Counted from the first letter of the stretch, positions 34,490-43,293 are shown. The stretch is 64,000 nucleotides of DNA from Streptomyces vilmorinianum (GCF_005517195.1 NZ_CP040244.1:124001-188000), one strand, 5' to 3'. Program-made: numbers and translations. Notes: a model not told the origin generated them from the letters alone.

Positions 34490-35557
34490 ATGACCGACCT
34501 CGCCATCGAGACCGAGGGCCTGGTCAAGGTCTTCGGCACGAACCGGGCCGTCGACGGCATCGACCTTCGCGTCCCGGCCGGCACCGTCTACGGCGTCCTC
34601 GGCCCCAACGGCGCGGGCAAGACCACCGCCGTGAAGATGCTCGCCACCCTGCTGCGCCCGGACGGCGGCCGGGCCCGGGTCTTCGGCAACGACGTGGTGG
34701 AGGACGCCGACACCGTACGGGGCCGGGTGAGCCTGACCGGCCAGTACGCCTCCGTCGACGAGGACCTGACCGGCACCGAGAACCTGGTCCTGCTCGGCCG
34801 GCTCCTCGGCCACTCCCGCCCCGCCGCCCGCGAGCGCTCCGCCCAGCTCCTCGCGGCCTTCGGGCTCGCGGAGGCGGCCGACCGGCAGATCAAGAACTAC
34901 TCGGGCGGCATGCGGCGCCGCATCGACATCGCCGCGTCCATCCTCAACACCCCTGACCTGCTCTTTCTCGACGAGCCGACGACCGGTCTCGACCCGCGCA
35001 GCCGCAACCAGGTCTGGGACATCGTGCGCGCGGTCGTCGCCCAGGGCACCACGGTCCTGCTCACCACCCAGTACCTGGACGAGGCGGACCAGCTGGCGTC
35101 CCGTATCGCCGTCATCGACCACGGGAAGGTGATCGCGGAGGGCACGAAGGGCGAGCTGAAGGCCTCGGTGGGCTCGGGATCGGTGCATGTACGGCTCCGG
35201 GAACCCGAGCAGCGCCCGGCGGCCGAGCGGATCCTGACGACCGCCCTGAACGCGACCGTCCAGCTCGACCCGGACCCGGTCGCGCTGACCGCCACCGTCA
35301 ACGGCCACGGCACGGACCTCGGCGCGGCGGAGCAGGCGGCGCGGGCCCTGTCCGAGCTCGCCAGGGCCGGGATCACGGTCGACAACTTCGGGCTTGGCCA
35401 GCCCAGCCTGGACGAGGTGTTCCTGGCGCTGACGGACCGGCCCGCCGACGGCACCACCCCCGATCCGGCCCCCGATCCGGCCTCCGCCCCGACCTCCGCC
35501 CCGACCTCCGACCGGACCCCCGATCCGACCTCCGACCGGAAGGGACCGACGGCATGA
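34490..35557 (+). CDS. DrrA-family ABC exporter ATP-binding protein
   Basis: 355 residues. Walker [14 protein letters not shown], signature [15 protein letters not shown], Walker [13 protein letters not shown] and the H-loop in TTQYLDEAD are exact for the daunorubicin-resistance (DrrA) type ATPase, which drives drug or lipid export with a DrrB permease. The last 30 residues are a DP/AP/TS-rich low-complexity tail. The start [26 protein letters not shown] is the ATG at 34490, with GGAAGGAAGC before it. ATGA overlap with the permease gene shows an operon. Confidence 0.93.
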   Translation: MTDLAIETEGLVKVFGTNRAVDGIDLRVPAGTVYGVLGPNGAGKTTAVKMLATLLRPDGGRARVFGNDVVEDADTVRGRVSLTGQYASVDEDLTGTENLVLLGRLLGHSRPAARERSAQLLAAFGLAEAADRQIKNYSGGMRRRIDIAASILNTPDLLFLDEPTTGLDPRSRNQVWDIVRAVVAQGTTVLLTTQYLDEADQLASRIAVIDHGKVIAEGTKGELKASVGSGSVHVRLREPEQRPAAERILTTALNATVQLDPDPVALTATVNGHGTDLGAAEQAARALSELARAGITVDNFGLGQPSLDEVFLALTDRPADGTTPDPAPDPASAPTSAPTSDRTPDPTSDRKGPTA

Positions 35558-36420
35558 CCACCGTCACCACCGGCAAGGACACGCAGACGGCCGATGCCCT
35601 CGACTTCGTCGCCCCGAAGGCGGACGAGCTGGCGGCGCTGCTCGTGGGGCAGTCCCGCCCGCCGCGCCCCAGCGCGCTCTCCGCCTCGCTGACGTTCGGC
35701 TGGCGGGCCATGCTCAAGATCAAGCACGTGCCGGAGCAGCTGTTCGACGTGACGGCGTTCCCGATCATGATGGTGCTGATGTACACGTACCTCTTCGGGG
35801 GCGCGCTGGCCGGCTCGGTCTCGGCGTACATCCAGTTCCTGCTGCCGGGCATCCTCGTGCTGAGCGTCGTGATGATCACGATGTACACGGGTGTCTCGGT
35901 CAACACGGACATCGAGAAGGGCGTCTTCGACCGCTTCCGCACGCTGCCGATCTGGCGGCCCGCACCGATGGTCGGCTATCTGCTGGGCGATGTCGTGCGC
36001 TATCTGGTCGCCTCCGCGGTCATGCTCACGGTCGGCGTGATCATCGGCTACCGGCCGCACGGCGGGGCCGTGGGCGTCCTGCTCGGGGTCGCGCTGCTGC
36101 TGGTGTTCTCGTTCGCGTTCTCGTGGATCTGGACCATGTTCGGGCTGCTGCTGCGCAGCGAGAAGTCCGTCATGGGCGTCTCGATGATGGTGATCTTCCC
36201 GCTGACGTTCCTCTCCAACGTCTTCGTCGACCCGAGGACGATGCCGGGCTGGCTGCAGGCCTTCGTCAACAACAGCCCGGTGACGCATCTGTCGACGGCG
36301 GTACGGGAGTTGATGGCCGGGAACTGGCCGGCGGCGGACATCGCCTGGACGCTGGGGTGGTCGGCGCTGTTCGTGGTCGTCTTCGGGGCGGTCACGATGC
36401 GGCTCTACAACCGCAAGTGA
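35554..36420 (+). CDS. DrrB-family ABC exporter permease
   Basis: 288 residues with six predicted membrane helices (from about residue 65). [30 protein letters not shown] sequence (here [18 protein letters not shown]) and [31 protein letters not shown] are hallmarks of ABC-2 type DrrB permeases. It forms the membrane half of the exporter encoded by the upstream ATPase gene. No antibiotic gene cluster is visible around it, so the substrate is unknown. Confidence 0.92.
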   Translation: MTTVTTGKDTQTADALDFVAPKADELAALLVGQSRPPRPSALSASLTFGWRAMLKIKHVPEQLFDVTAFPIMMVLMYTYLFGGALAGSVSAYIQFLLPGILVLSVVMITMYTGVSVNTDIEKGVFDRFRTLPIWRPAPMVGYLLGDVVRYLVASAVMLTVGVIIGYRPHGGAVGVLLGVALLLVFSFAFSWIWTMFGLLLRSEKSVMGVSMMVIFPLTFLSNVFVDPRTMPGWLQAFVNNSPVTHLSTAVRELMAGNWPAADIAWTLGWSALFVVVFGAVTMRLYNRK

Positions 36421-36426
36421 GGCGGC

Positions 36427-36445
36427 GCGGCCCGCTGGGGGCCGC
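36427..36445. terminator. Hairpin between convergent exporter and FMN-reductase genes
   Basis: GCGGCCC and GGGCCGC (7-base arms) with a five-base loop, lying in the 61-base spacer between two convergent stop codons. Confidence 0.5.
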
Positions 36446-36481
36446 CACCGTGTCACCGTGATCAAGGTCCGAGGCGGCGCC

Positions 36482-37108
36482 TCAGTCCAGGCGCAGGTCG
36501 GCGAGCTGCCGCTCGAACGGCACGAGTTCGTCGTCGTCCGCGTCCCCGGCCGGGCCCCTGGCCGCGACCAGGTCGGCGAGTTCGTGTCCGGCCCGGCGGA
36601 TCCGGGACGGCAGGCCCTCGGTGTACTCGTCGCCGCCCGATCCCCAGTCCTCCGAGGCCGCGTAGACGGCCGTCGGGACGACGAGCGCCCGCAGGTAGGC
36701 GAAGAGCGGCCGCAGCGCGTGGTCGAGGACGAGGGAGTGGCGGGCGGTGCCGCCGGTCGCCCCGATGAGCACCGGCTTGCCGGTCAGCGCGTCCGGGTCG
36801 ATCAGGTCGAAGAAGGACTTGAACAGGCCGCTGTACGAGGCGGTGAAGACGGGGGTCACCGCGACGACCCCGTCCGCGCCGGTCACGGCGTCGATCGCCG
36901 CGCCCAGCTGCTCCGAGGGGAAGCCGGAGACGAAGTTCTTGGCGATGTCGAGGGCGAGGTCGCGCAGCTCGATCACCTGGACCTCGACGGCGTACTCCTG
37001 CTCGGTGAGCCGCCCCTCGGCGGCCTTGGTGAGCCGGTCGGCGAGCAGCCGGGTCGAGGAGGGGCTGCTGAGTCCGGCGGACACGGCGACGAGCTTCAGG
37101 GTCTGCAT
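36482..37108 (-). CDS. NADPH-dependent FMN reductase (LLM partner, CE1759 type)
   Basis: 208 residues of flavodoxin-like NADPH:FMN reductase fold. LVAVSAGLSSPSSTRLLADRL is the FMN-phosphate loop, TPVFTASYSGLFKSFFDLID and LIGATGGTARHSLVLDHALRPLFAYL complete the flavin site. It supplies reduced FMN. Its start lies three bases from the stop of the upstream LLM monooxygenase gene, so the two form a two-component monooxygenase operon. Confidence 0.9.
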   Translation of the reverse strand: MQTLKLVAVSAGLSSPSSTRLLADRLTKAAEGRLTEQEYAVEVQVIELRDLALDIAKNFVSGFPSEQLGAAIDAVTGADGVVAVTPVFTASYSGLFKSFFDLIDPDALTGKPVLIGATGGTARHSLVLDHALRPLFAYLRALVVPTAVYAASEDWGSGGDEYTEGLPSRIRRAGHELADLVAARGPAGDADDDELVPFERQLADLRLD

Positions 37109-37111
37109 GAC

Positions 37112-38188
37112 TTACGCCTCCTGAGTGCGTACGGCGGGGTGGAGCGGGGCGGTCTCCGGCACGCCGGCCGGCCGCAGGGCGGCGAACTCCTTGCGCAGCA
37201 CCGGGACGACCTCCTCGCCGAGGATGTCGAGCTGCTCCAGGACCGTCTTCAGGGGCAGACCGGCGTGGTCGACCAGGAAGAGCTGACGCTGGTAGTCGCC
37301 GGCGTACTCCCGGAAGGACAGCGTGCGTTCGATGACCTCCTGGGGCGAGCCGACGGTCAGCGGGGTCTCCCGGCTGAACTCCTCCAGGGACGGACCGTGG
37401 CCGTAGACGGGCGCGTTGTCGAAGTAGGGGCGGAACTCGCGTACCGCGTCCTGGGAGTTCTTGCGCATGAAGACCTGGCCGCCGAGGCCGACGATGGCCT
37501 GCTCGGGGGTGCCGTGGCCGTAGTGCGCGTACCGCTGCCGGTAGAGGCGGACCATCTTCTCGGTGTGCTGCTTGGGCCAGAAGATGTGGTTGGCGAAGAA
37601 GCCGTCGCCGTAGTACGCGGCCTGTTCGGCGATCTCGGGGGAGCGGATGGAGCCGTGCCAGACGAACGGCGGGACGCCGTCGAGCGGGCGCGGGGTCGAG
37701 GTGAAGCCCTGGAGGGCGGAGCGGAACTTCCCCTCCCAGTCGACGACGTCCTCCCTCCACAGCCTGTGGAGGAGCGCGTAGTTCTCGATGGCGAGCGGGA
37801 TGCCCTGGCGGATGTCCTGGCCGAACCACGGGTAGACGGGGCCGGTGTTGCCGCGGCCCATCATCAGGTCGACGCGCCCGTCGGCGAGGTGCTGGAGGGT
37901 GGCGTAGTCCTCGGCGATCTTCACCGGGTCGTTGGTGGTGATCAGTGTCGTGGAGGTGGACAGGATCAGGTTCTCGGTCCGCGCGGCGATGTGCCCGAGC
38001 AGGGTGGTGGGGGAGGAGGGCACGAACGGCGGGTTGTGGTGCTCGCCGGTCGCGAAGACGTCGAGCCCGACCTCCTCGGCCTTGAGCGCGATCGCGACCG
38101 TGTTCTTGATCCGCTCGTGCTCGCTGGGGGTGCGGCCGGTGGTGGGGTCGGTCGTGACGTCGCCGACGGTGAAGATCCCGAACTGCAT
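37112..38188 (-). CDS. LLM class flavin-dependent monooxygenase (CE1758 type)
   Basis: 358 residues of the bacterial luciferase-like TIM barrel. MQFGIFTVGDVTTDPTTGRTPSEHERI at the N-terminus, ATGEHHNPPFVPSSP, GRVDLMMGRGNTGPVYPWFGQD and VWHGSIRSPE are family blocks. It uses reduced FMN and oxygen to oxidise an unknown organic substrate. The start at 38188 (MQFGIF) is favoured by GAGAGGTGAACACG; a GTG nine bases upstream would be too close. Upstream (38212-38231) is AT-rich with GATTGAATC at its centre, a possible operator. Confidence 0.92.
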   Translation of the reverse strand: MQFGIFTVGDVTTDPTTGRTPSEHERIKNTVAIALKAEEVGLDVFATGEHHNPPFVPSSPTTLLGHIAARTENLILSTSTTLITTNDPVKIAEDYATLQHLADGRVDLMMGRGNTGPVYPWFGQDIRQGIPLAIENYALLHRLWREDVVDWEGKFRSALQGFTSTPRPLDGVPPFVWHGSIRSPEIAEQAAYYGDGFFANHIFWPKQHTEKMVRLYRQRYAHYGHGTPEQAIVGLGGQVFMRKNSQDAVREFRPYFDNAPVYGHGPSLEEFSRETPLTVGSPQEVIERTLSFREYAGDYQRQLFLVDHAGLPLKTVLEQLDILGEEVVPVLRKEFAALRPAGVPETAPLHPAVRTQEA

Positions 38189-38286
38189 CGTGTTCACCTC
38201 TCACTCGGTGGAGTTGATTGAATCTTAAACTATCCTGCCCAACCGCGCACCCCCGCGGCCTATTCCCCGGCCGTACTCTGGTCGGT

Positions 38287-38475
38287 ATGACCGATACCGG
38301 CACCGACCCCGTGCCCGCGCCCGATCCCGTGCCCGCGCCCGATCCCGCCCTCGACAACGAGCGGTGGAAAGAGCGCGGCGTGATGCTCCGCGTCTTCGTG
38401 TACGTCTTCGCGACGCACGCGTTCGCGGGTTTCGTCTGGCTGCTCTTCTACGTGGGCCAGAACGCCCAGAAGTAG
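38287..38475 (+). CDS. DUF6126 family small membrane protein
   Basis: 62 residues. DNERWKERGVMLRVFVYVFATHAFAGFVWLLFYVG is the DUF6126 pattern: a short N-terminus with repeated PVPAPDP, then one or two membrane-spanning hydrophobic stretches, ending GQNAQK. It lies between the LLM gene (divergent) and the cobalamin genes. Function unknown. Confidence 0.82.
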   Translation: MTDTGTDPVPAPDPVPAPDPALDNERWKERGVMLRVFVYVFATHAFAGFVWLLFYVGQNAQK

Positions 38476-38519
38476 CCGCCGCGACCGGCTCACGTAGAGC
38501 TCCCGTAGAGTTCGCCGAC

Positions 38520-39749
38520 GTGAACGGTGCGATATCGGTCGTCGGGATCGGCGCGGACGGCTGGGACGGCCTCCCCGAGAACTCCCGCCGGACCCTGCGC
38601 GCCGCCGACGTCCTGATCGGCGGCCCCCGACAGCTCGCCCTGCTGCCCGCGGCCGAGTGCCCCGGCGAGCGGGTCACCTGGCCCTCCCCGCTGCGCCCCG
38701 CCGTCCCCGGCCTCCTCGCGGCCCACGAGGGCCGCTCCGTCGCCGTCCTGGCCAGCGGAGACCCCATGTTCTACGGGATCGGCCGCACGCTCGCCGAGAC
38801 CGTCGGCGCCGACCGCTTCCGCTTCCTTCCGCACCCGTCCTCCGTCTCGTACGCCTGCGCCCGCCTCGGCTGGGCCCTGGAGGCCGTCGAGACCGTCTCC
38901 CTGGTGGGCAGGCCGCTCGCCGCGCTCACCGCCGCCCTGTACGACGGGAGGCGCCTGCTCGTCCTGAGCGCGGACGGCGGCACCCCGGCGGAGGTGGCGG
39001 ACCTGCTGCGCGAGCGCGGGTACGGGCCGAGCCGGATGCGGGTCCTGGAGCAGCTGGGCTCGGACCGCGAGCGGACCGTGGACGCCACCGCGGACACCTG
39101 GCCGCCCGGCGGACGGGCGGACGCGCTGAACGTCATCGCCCTCGACTGCGTCCGCTCCCCCGAGGCGCCGCGCCTCGGCGCCGTACCCGGCCTGCCGGAC
39201 GAGGCGTACGAGCACGACGGCCAGCTCACCAAGCGGTACGTCCGCGCGGCCACCCTCGCGGCCCTCGCGCCCGCGCCCGGCGAACTGCTCTGGGACATCG
39301 GCGGCGGGTCGGGGTCCATCGGCATCGAGTGGATGCGGACCGACCGCTCCTGCCGGGCGATCACCGTCGAGAAGCACCCCGAGCGGGCCGAGCGCATCCT
39401 CCGCAACGCCGACGCCCTCGGCACACCGGCCCTGCGCGTCGTCACCGGCCCCGCACCCGCCGCGCTCGCCGGGCTGCCCACGCCCGACGCCGTCTTCATC
39501 GGCGGCGGCCTGACGGCGCCCGGCCTGCTCGACGCCTGCTGGGAGGCGCTCCCCGCGGGCGGCCGGCTGGTCGCCAACACGGTGACGCTGGAGTCCGAGG
39601 CCCTCCTCGCGGAGCGCTACCGCCGTCACGGCGGTGAACTGGTCCGGCTCGCCGTCGCCCAGGCCGTCCCGGTGGGCGGCTTCACCGGCTGGCGCCAGGC
39701 GATGCCGGTCACGCAGTGGTCCGTAACGAAATCAGGAGTTGGAGCATGA
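38520..39749 (+). CDS. cobL: Precorrin-6Y C5,15-methyltransferase (decarboxylating), CbiE-CbiT fusion
   Basis: 409 residues. The N-terminal half is a tetrapyrrole methylase (CbiE): ISVVGIGADGWDGLPENSRR and ASGDPMFYGIGRTLA. The C-terminal half is the CbiT methyltransferase with LLWDIGGGSGSIGIEWMR as the SAM loop and LTKRYVRAATLAAL before it. The fused CobL methylates C5 and C15 and removes the C12 acetate carboxyl. The GTG at 38520 is the best start (VNGAISVVGIGADG), though the Shine-Dalgarno is poor. It overlaps cobM by ATGA. Confidence 0.93.
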   Translation: MNGAISVVGIGADGWDGLPENSRRTLRAADVLIGGPRQLALLPAAECPGERVTWPSPLRPAVPGLLAAHEGRSVAVLASGDPMFYGIGRTLAETVGADRFRFLPHPSSVSYACARLGWALEAVETVSLVGRPLAALTAALYDGRRLLVLSADGGTPAEVADLLRERGYGPSRMRVLEQLGSDRERTVDATADTWPPGGRADALNVIALDCVRSPEAPRLGAVPGLPDEAYEHDGQLTKRYVRAATLAALAPAPGELLWDIGGGSGSIGIEWMRTDRSCRAITVEKHPERAERILRNADALGTPALRVVTGPAPAALAGLPTPDAVFIGGGLTAPGLLDACWEALPAGGRLVANTVTLESEALLAERYRRHGGELVRLAVAQAVPVGGFTGWRQAMPVTQWSVTKSGVGA

Positions 39750-40495
39750 CCGTCTACTTCATCGGCGCGGGCCCGGGCGCGGCCGACCTGATCACCGTGC
39801 GGGGCGCCCGCACCCTCGCCTCCTGCGGCGTCTGCCTGTACGCGGGCTCCCTGGTCCCGCGCGAGCTGCTCGCCGAGTGCCCGCCGGACGCGCGCCTCGT
39901 CGACACCGCCGACCTGGACCTGGACGGGATCGTCGCCGAGATCGTCCGGGCCCACGAGGCCGGCCACGACGTGGCCCGGCTCCACTCGGGGGACCCGTCG
40001 GTCTTCAGCGCGGTGGCCGAGCAGATGCGCCGGCTGGACGCGCTGGACATCCCGTACGAGGTCGTACCGGGCGTCCCGGCATTCGCCGCGGCGGCCGCCG
40101 CGCTCAAGCGGGAGCTCACCGTCCCCACGGTGGGCCAGACGGTCATCCTCACCCGCATCGCCCAGCAGGCCACCCCCATGCCGGAGGGCGAGGACCTGGC
40201 GACCCTGGGCCGCAGCGGCGCCCTCCTGGTCCTCCACCTGGCGGCCCGGTACGTGGACCGCGTCGTCTCCGAGCTGCTGCCGCACTACGGCGCCGACTGC
40301 CCGGCCGCGGTCGTGGCGATGGCCAGCCGCCCGGACGAGATCGTGCTGCGGGGCACCCTGGAGGACATCGCGCCGCAGATGAAGGAGGCCGGGATCACGA
40401 AGACGGCCGTGATCCTGGTCGGACGGACGCTGGCGGCCTCGCAGTTCCGCGACAGCCACCTCTACGACCCGGCGCGGGAGCGTCACGTCTGCTGA
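39746..40495 (+). CDS. cobM: Precorrin-4 C11-methyltransferase
   Basis: 249 residues. TVYFIGAGPGAADLITVRGARTL, LYAGSLVP, ARLHSGDPSVFSAVAEQM and VPGVPAFAAAAAALKRELTVPT are the CobM/CbiF signature blocks. It uses SAM to methylate C11 of precorrin-4. GGAGC lies before the ATG, which overlaps the cobL stop codon. A run of GCGGACGCGGACGCAGGCG-type repeats follows the stop. Confidence 0.95.
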   Translation: MTVYFIGAGPGAADLITVRGARTLASCGVCLYAGSLVPRELLAECPPDARLVDTADLDLDGIVAEIVRAHEAGHDVARLHSGDPSVFSAVAEQMRRLDALDIPYEVVPGVPAFAAAAAALKRELTVPTVGQTVILTRIAQQATPMPEGEDLATLGRSGALLVLHLAARYVDRVVSELLPHYGADCPAAVVAMASRPDEIVLRGTLEDIAPQMKEAGITKTAVILVGRTLAASQFRDSHLYDPARERHVC

Positions 40496-40552
40496 CGCGG
40501 ACGCGGACGCAGGCGGGGGCGCGGACGCGGACGCAGGCGCGGACGCAGGCGA
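40496..40552. repeat. GCGGACGC/GCAGGC repeat after cobM
   Basis: Irregular tandem copies of GCGGACGCGGACGCAGGCG and parts of it run directly from the cobM stop codon for about 57 bases. Confidence 0.7.
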
Positions 40553-40598
40553 GCCGGGCACGTGTCGTGCCCGGCCCGGCCTGTTCGACTCACGGACC

Positions 40599-40673
40599 TC
40601 AGGCGTTCGGCCGCTTGCCGTGGTTCGCCTTCTTCTTCTTGCGGGCCCGCTTCTTGTTGCCACGCTTCGCCAT
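40599..40673 (-). CDS. 50S ribosomal protein bL37
   Basis: A 24-residue, highly basic protein, MAKRGNKKRARKKKKANHG then KRPNA, read on the minus strand from the ATG at 40671-40673 to the TGA at 40599-40601. The MAKRG start and ANHGKRPNA end match actinobacterial bL37, a tiny large-subunit protein seen in mycobacterial ribosome structures and found across actinobacteria. AGGGAG precedes the start by four bases. It is too short for usual gene callers. The spacer around it holds nothing else. Confidence 0.88.
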   Translation of the reverse strand: MAKRGNKKRARKKKKANHGKRPNA

Positions 40674-40777
40674 GGGACTCCCTCTCGTCGGGGGGCTTTG
40701 CCCTGGCAAGCCTAGGTACGCGGGGTGCCGGCCGCATCCGCTGAACGGCTGTCGGTGGCGTGCGCTTGGATGGCCGC

Positions 40778-41437
40778 ATGACCGTACATGACGTGGCCCG
40801 GGCGCTTCCGGGCATCGGTGAGCTGAGAGACCACTGCCGGGGCCTGGCCATGCTGGACGCGGTCCTGAGCCCGGAGTGGGAGGACCGGTACTACTCCTTC
40901 GACTCGCACTGGTCCGAGTCCGAGGACATGGCCTCGATGCGGGACGGTCAGGGCAACGAGTACGCGATCGTCTTCTCCCCGGCCGGGGCCTACGTGCGCG
41001 GCTTCGACCACGAGTCGCCCCTGAGCCCGTACGGTCCGCTCGCGGACGGCGAGCCGTGGCCCGGCGTGCTCGATTCGGTGCCCGAGGTGTTCCGGCCGTA
41101 CGTGACGGAGCCCGCGTTCACGGACGAGGACGGGGTCCCGGTGGTCACCGCCTGCCTGTGGCGGGAGGTGGGTGACGCGGCGTGGAGCACGGGCACCTTC
41201 GACCACCCGGCCGACTCCGACCTCCAGGGGTTCCTCTTCCACCTGCTGGTGGACCGCTCGCCCGAGGCGTACGCGCGGTGGGCCGAGGCGTACTACGAGA
41301 CGCCCGTCGACGCGGCCGCCGTCCGCCACGTGCTGGCCCTGCGTCCGCTGACGAAGGAGCTCGTCGCCGCCCTCAACCCGGACGTCGATTTCGCCGAACT
41401 CGCCGACGACATCGAGGAGATCGGCTACCCGGCCTGA
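40778..41437 (+). CDS. Conserved hypothetical protein
   Basis: 219 residues, acidic and soluble. RALPGIGELRDHCRGLAMLDAVLSPEWEDRYYSFDSHWSESEDMASMRDG and GNEYAIVFSPAGAYVRGFDHESPLSPY (continuous blocks) look like a conserved streptomycete family; the second half is rich in acidic and aromatic residues and ends LADDIEEIGYPA. There is no signal, membrane helix or catalytic motif. The start at 40778 (MTVHDVARALPG) is preferred over an upstream GTG. It is followed by a toxin-antitoxin pair. Confidence 0.72.
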   Translation: MTVHDVARALPGIGELRDHCRGLAMLDAVLSPEWEDRYYSFDSHWSESEDMASMRDGQGNEYAIVFSPAGAYVRGFDHESPLSPYGPLADGEPWPGVLDSVPEVFRPYVTEPAFTDEDGVPVVTACLWREVGDAAWSTGTFDHPADSDLQGFLFHLLVDRSPEAYARWAEAYYETPVDAAAVRHVLALRPLTKELVAALNPDVDFAELADDIEEIGYPA

Positions 41438-41449
41438 CGGGGGGCGCGG

Positions 41450-41466
41450 GTAGCAACATGTGCTAC
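41450..41466. promoter_or_regulatory. Palindrome abutting the antitoxin start codon
   Basis: GTAGCA and TGCTAC (6-base arms) around ACATG; the ATG of the antitoxin begins at the next base (41467). Phd/YefM-type antitoxins repress their own operon by binding palindromes in this position. An ATG also lies inside the spacer, so the operator and start overlap. Confidence 0.6.
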
Positions 41467-41715
41467 ATGGAAGCCACGGCCCGAGGGTTCAATCAGAAGT
41501 CGTCCCAGATCCTGGCCGCGGCGGCCCGTGGTGAGACCGTCACGGTCACCAAGAACGGCGTCGCGGTCGCGCGCGTGGTGCCCATAGGAGACGAGATCCC
41601 CCCGTATCCCACCGACCCCATGGGGCCGATAGACCTTCCCGACCTCGGCCTTCCCGACCTCACCGACGATGAGATCGAGGACGTCCTCAAGGGGATGGGC
41701 GGGACTTCGGCGTGA
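41467..41715 (+). CDS. Phd/YefM-type antitoxin
   Basis: 82 residues. MEATARGFNQKSSQILAAAARGETVTVTKNGVAVARVVPIG is the DNA-binding N-terminal half of type II antitoxins of the Phd/YefM superfamily. The C-terminal half (PTDPMGPIDLPDLGLPDLTDDEIEDVLKGMGG) is acidic and probably wraps the toxin. A start at 41458 (MCYMEATAR) is possible; both ATGs lie at the palindrome. It overlaps the PIN toxin gene by GTGA. Confidence 0.85.
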   Translation: MEATARGFNQKSSQILAAAARGETVTVTKNGVAVARVVPIGDEIPPYPTDPMGPIDLPDLGLPDLTDDEIEDVLKGMGGTSA

Positions 41716-42152
41716 TCGCCATCGCCGACACCAACGCCCTCTACCGTCTCCTCGACCCGCGTCTGACCGGGCACGAAGCGCACAAGGAAGGGCTGCAGGT
41801 GATCAGCCACCTGGTGATCTCTCCCATGGTGCTCGCCGAACTGGACTGTCTGGTCTCGGCGCGCGCCGGTGCACGCGAGGCGCTGACCGCAGCCCGGTTC
41901 ATCGAGCGCTACACGGCCACCCGCCGTTTCGAGGTTCCGCCGGTGGCTGCGCATCTGTCCACGGCGATCGCCGTCGCCGAAGGCTACGCGGACGCGGATG
42001 GCGGGAGGGGCATCGGGATGACGGACGCGATGAACGTCGCCCTGGCGGCCGCGTACGGCACGGAGGTCCTGTTCACCACGGACCGGCACTTCCGCATGGT
42101 CCGACCGCTCACCGGCCACAAGGCGTTCCGGTTGTTGCCCGACGACCTGTGA
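41712..42152 (+). CDS. PIN domain ribonuclease toxin (VapC-like)
   Basis: 146 residues. IADTNALYRLLD gives the first catalytic aspartate (residue 6), LAELDCLV the glutamate (residue 43), and GMTDAMNVALAAAYGTEVLFTTDRHF the two later aspartates. This is a full set of acidic residues for a PIN RNase, which would cleave an RNA when free of its antitoxin. The GTG start overlaps the antitoxin stop codon. Ten bases separate its stop from that of the convergent cbiD gene. Confidence 0.88.
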   Translation: MIAIADTNALYRLLDPRLTGHEAHKEGLQVISHLVISPMVLAELDCLVSARAGAREALTAARFIERYTATRRFEVPPVAAHLSTAIAVAEGYADADGGRGIGMTDAMNVALAAAYGTEVLFTTDRHFRMVRPLTGHKAFRLLPDDL

Positions 42153-42162
42153 GGTCAGGCCG

Positions 42163-43281
42163 CTACGGCCCCGCCACCGCCGATCGTCCCACCACCGTGC
42201 CCGCGCGGTCGATGCAGACGACGTCGACCGCGACCGGGGCGCCCCGCAGGACCGCGAGGGCCTCGTCGCGGGCCCGGGTGGCCACCAGGTCGCCGAGGGG
42301 GACGTCCGCCGCCTCGCAGAGGCGGAGGGCCGCGAGGCCCGTGTTCGCGTCGGCGATCTCCGCCGCCAGGGACTCGGACGCGCCGCCCGAGCGGGCCAGG
42401 TCGGCCAGGAAGGGCTTGTCGACCTGGGAGCGGGCCGAGTGCAGGTCCAGATGGCCCGCCGCCAGCTTGGAGAGCTTGGCGAAGCCGCCGCAGACGGTGA
42501 GGCGGTCGACCGGGTGGCGGCGGATGTACTTGAGGACCGCGCCAGCGAAGTCGCCCATGTCGAGCAGGGCGATCCCCGGCAGGTCGTAGAGCGTCGTCAC
42601 CGTCTTCTCGGAGGTCGAGCCGGTGCAGCCCGCCACGTGCGTGAGCCCCGCCGCGCGGGCCACGTCCACGCCGCGGCGGATGGAGTCGATCCAGGCCGAG
42701 CAGGAGTACGGGACGACGATGCCGGTCGTCCCGAGGATGGACAGGCCGCCGAGGATGCCGATCCGCGGGTTCCACGTGGAGCGGGCGATCTCCTCGCCGT
42801 GGTCGACGGAGACCGTGATCTCCACGTCGCCGCCGGCGCCGTGGGCCGCCGCGACCTCGGCGATGTGCTCGCGCATCATCCGGCGCGGGACCGGGTTGAT
42901 CGCCGGCTCGCCGACCTCCAGGGGCAGGCCCGGCAGTGTGACCGTGCCGACGCCCGGGCCGGCCCGGAAGACGACGCCGGAGCCGGGCGGCAGGATCCGT
43001 ACCGTCGAGCGGACCAGCGCGCCGTGGGTGACGTCCGGGTCGTCACCCGCGTCCTTCACGATCGCGGCCATGGCGTGGTCCGCGGCCAGCTCCTCGGCCG
43101 CCAGGGCGAACGAGGGGCGCCCGCCCTTCGGCAGCGTGATCGTCACGGGGTCGGGGAACTCGCCGGTCAGCAGCGCCGTGTACGCGGCCGTCGTCGCCGC
43201 CGTCGCACAGGCACCGGTCGTCCAGCCCGGGCGCAGGCCGGTGTGCTTGAGTTGGGCGTCGCGCCCGCCGCCCGAACTCAT
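42163..43281 (-). CDS. cbiD: Cobalt-precorrin-5B C1-methyltransferase (CbiD family)
   Basis: 372 residues. LRPGWTTGACATAATTAAYTALLTGEFP is the CbiD N-terminal signature; GEPAINPVPRRMMREHI, PRIGILGGLSILGTTGIVVPYSCSAWIDSI and DMGDFAGAVLKYIRRHPVDRLTVCGGFAKLSKLAAGHLDLHS are other conserved blocks. CbiD methylates C1 with loss of the acetyl/acetaldehyde group in the anaerobic route; here it lies in an otherwise oxygen-dependent gene set and may do the CobF step. The start is the ATG at 43279-43281. It is divergent from cobK with 12 bases between starts. Confidence 0.93.
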   Translation of the reverse strand: MSSGGGRDAQLKHTGLRPGWTTGACATAATTAAYTALLTGEFPDPVTITLPKGGRPSFALAAEELAADHAMAAIVKDAGDDPDVTHGALVRSTVRILPPGSGVVFRAGPGVGTVTLPGLPLEVGEPAINPVPRRMMREHIAEVAAAHGAGGDVEITVSVDHGEEIARSTWNPRIGILGGLSILGTTGIVVPYSCSAWIDSIRRGVDVARAAGLTHVAGCTGSTSEKTVTTLYDLPGIALLDMGDFAGAVLKYIRRHPVDRLTVCGGFAKLSKLAAGHLDLHSARSQVDKPFLADLARSGGASESLAAEIADANTGLAALRLCEAADVPLGDLVATRARDEALAVLRGAPVAVDVVCIDRAGTVVGRSAVAGP

Positions 43282-43293
43282 GAAGGGACTCCC

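Noticed and set aside
34490..36420. Antibiotic resistance/export part of a biosynthetic gene cluster
   Set aside because: DrrAB-like exporters are common alone; no polyketide, peptide or other biosynthetic gene is in the window.
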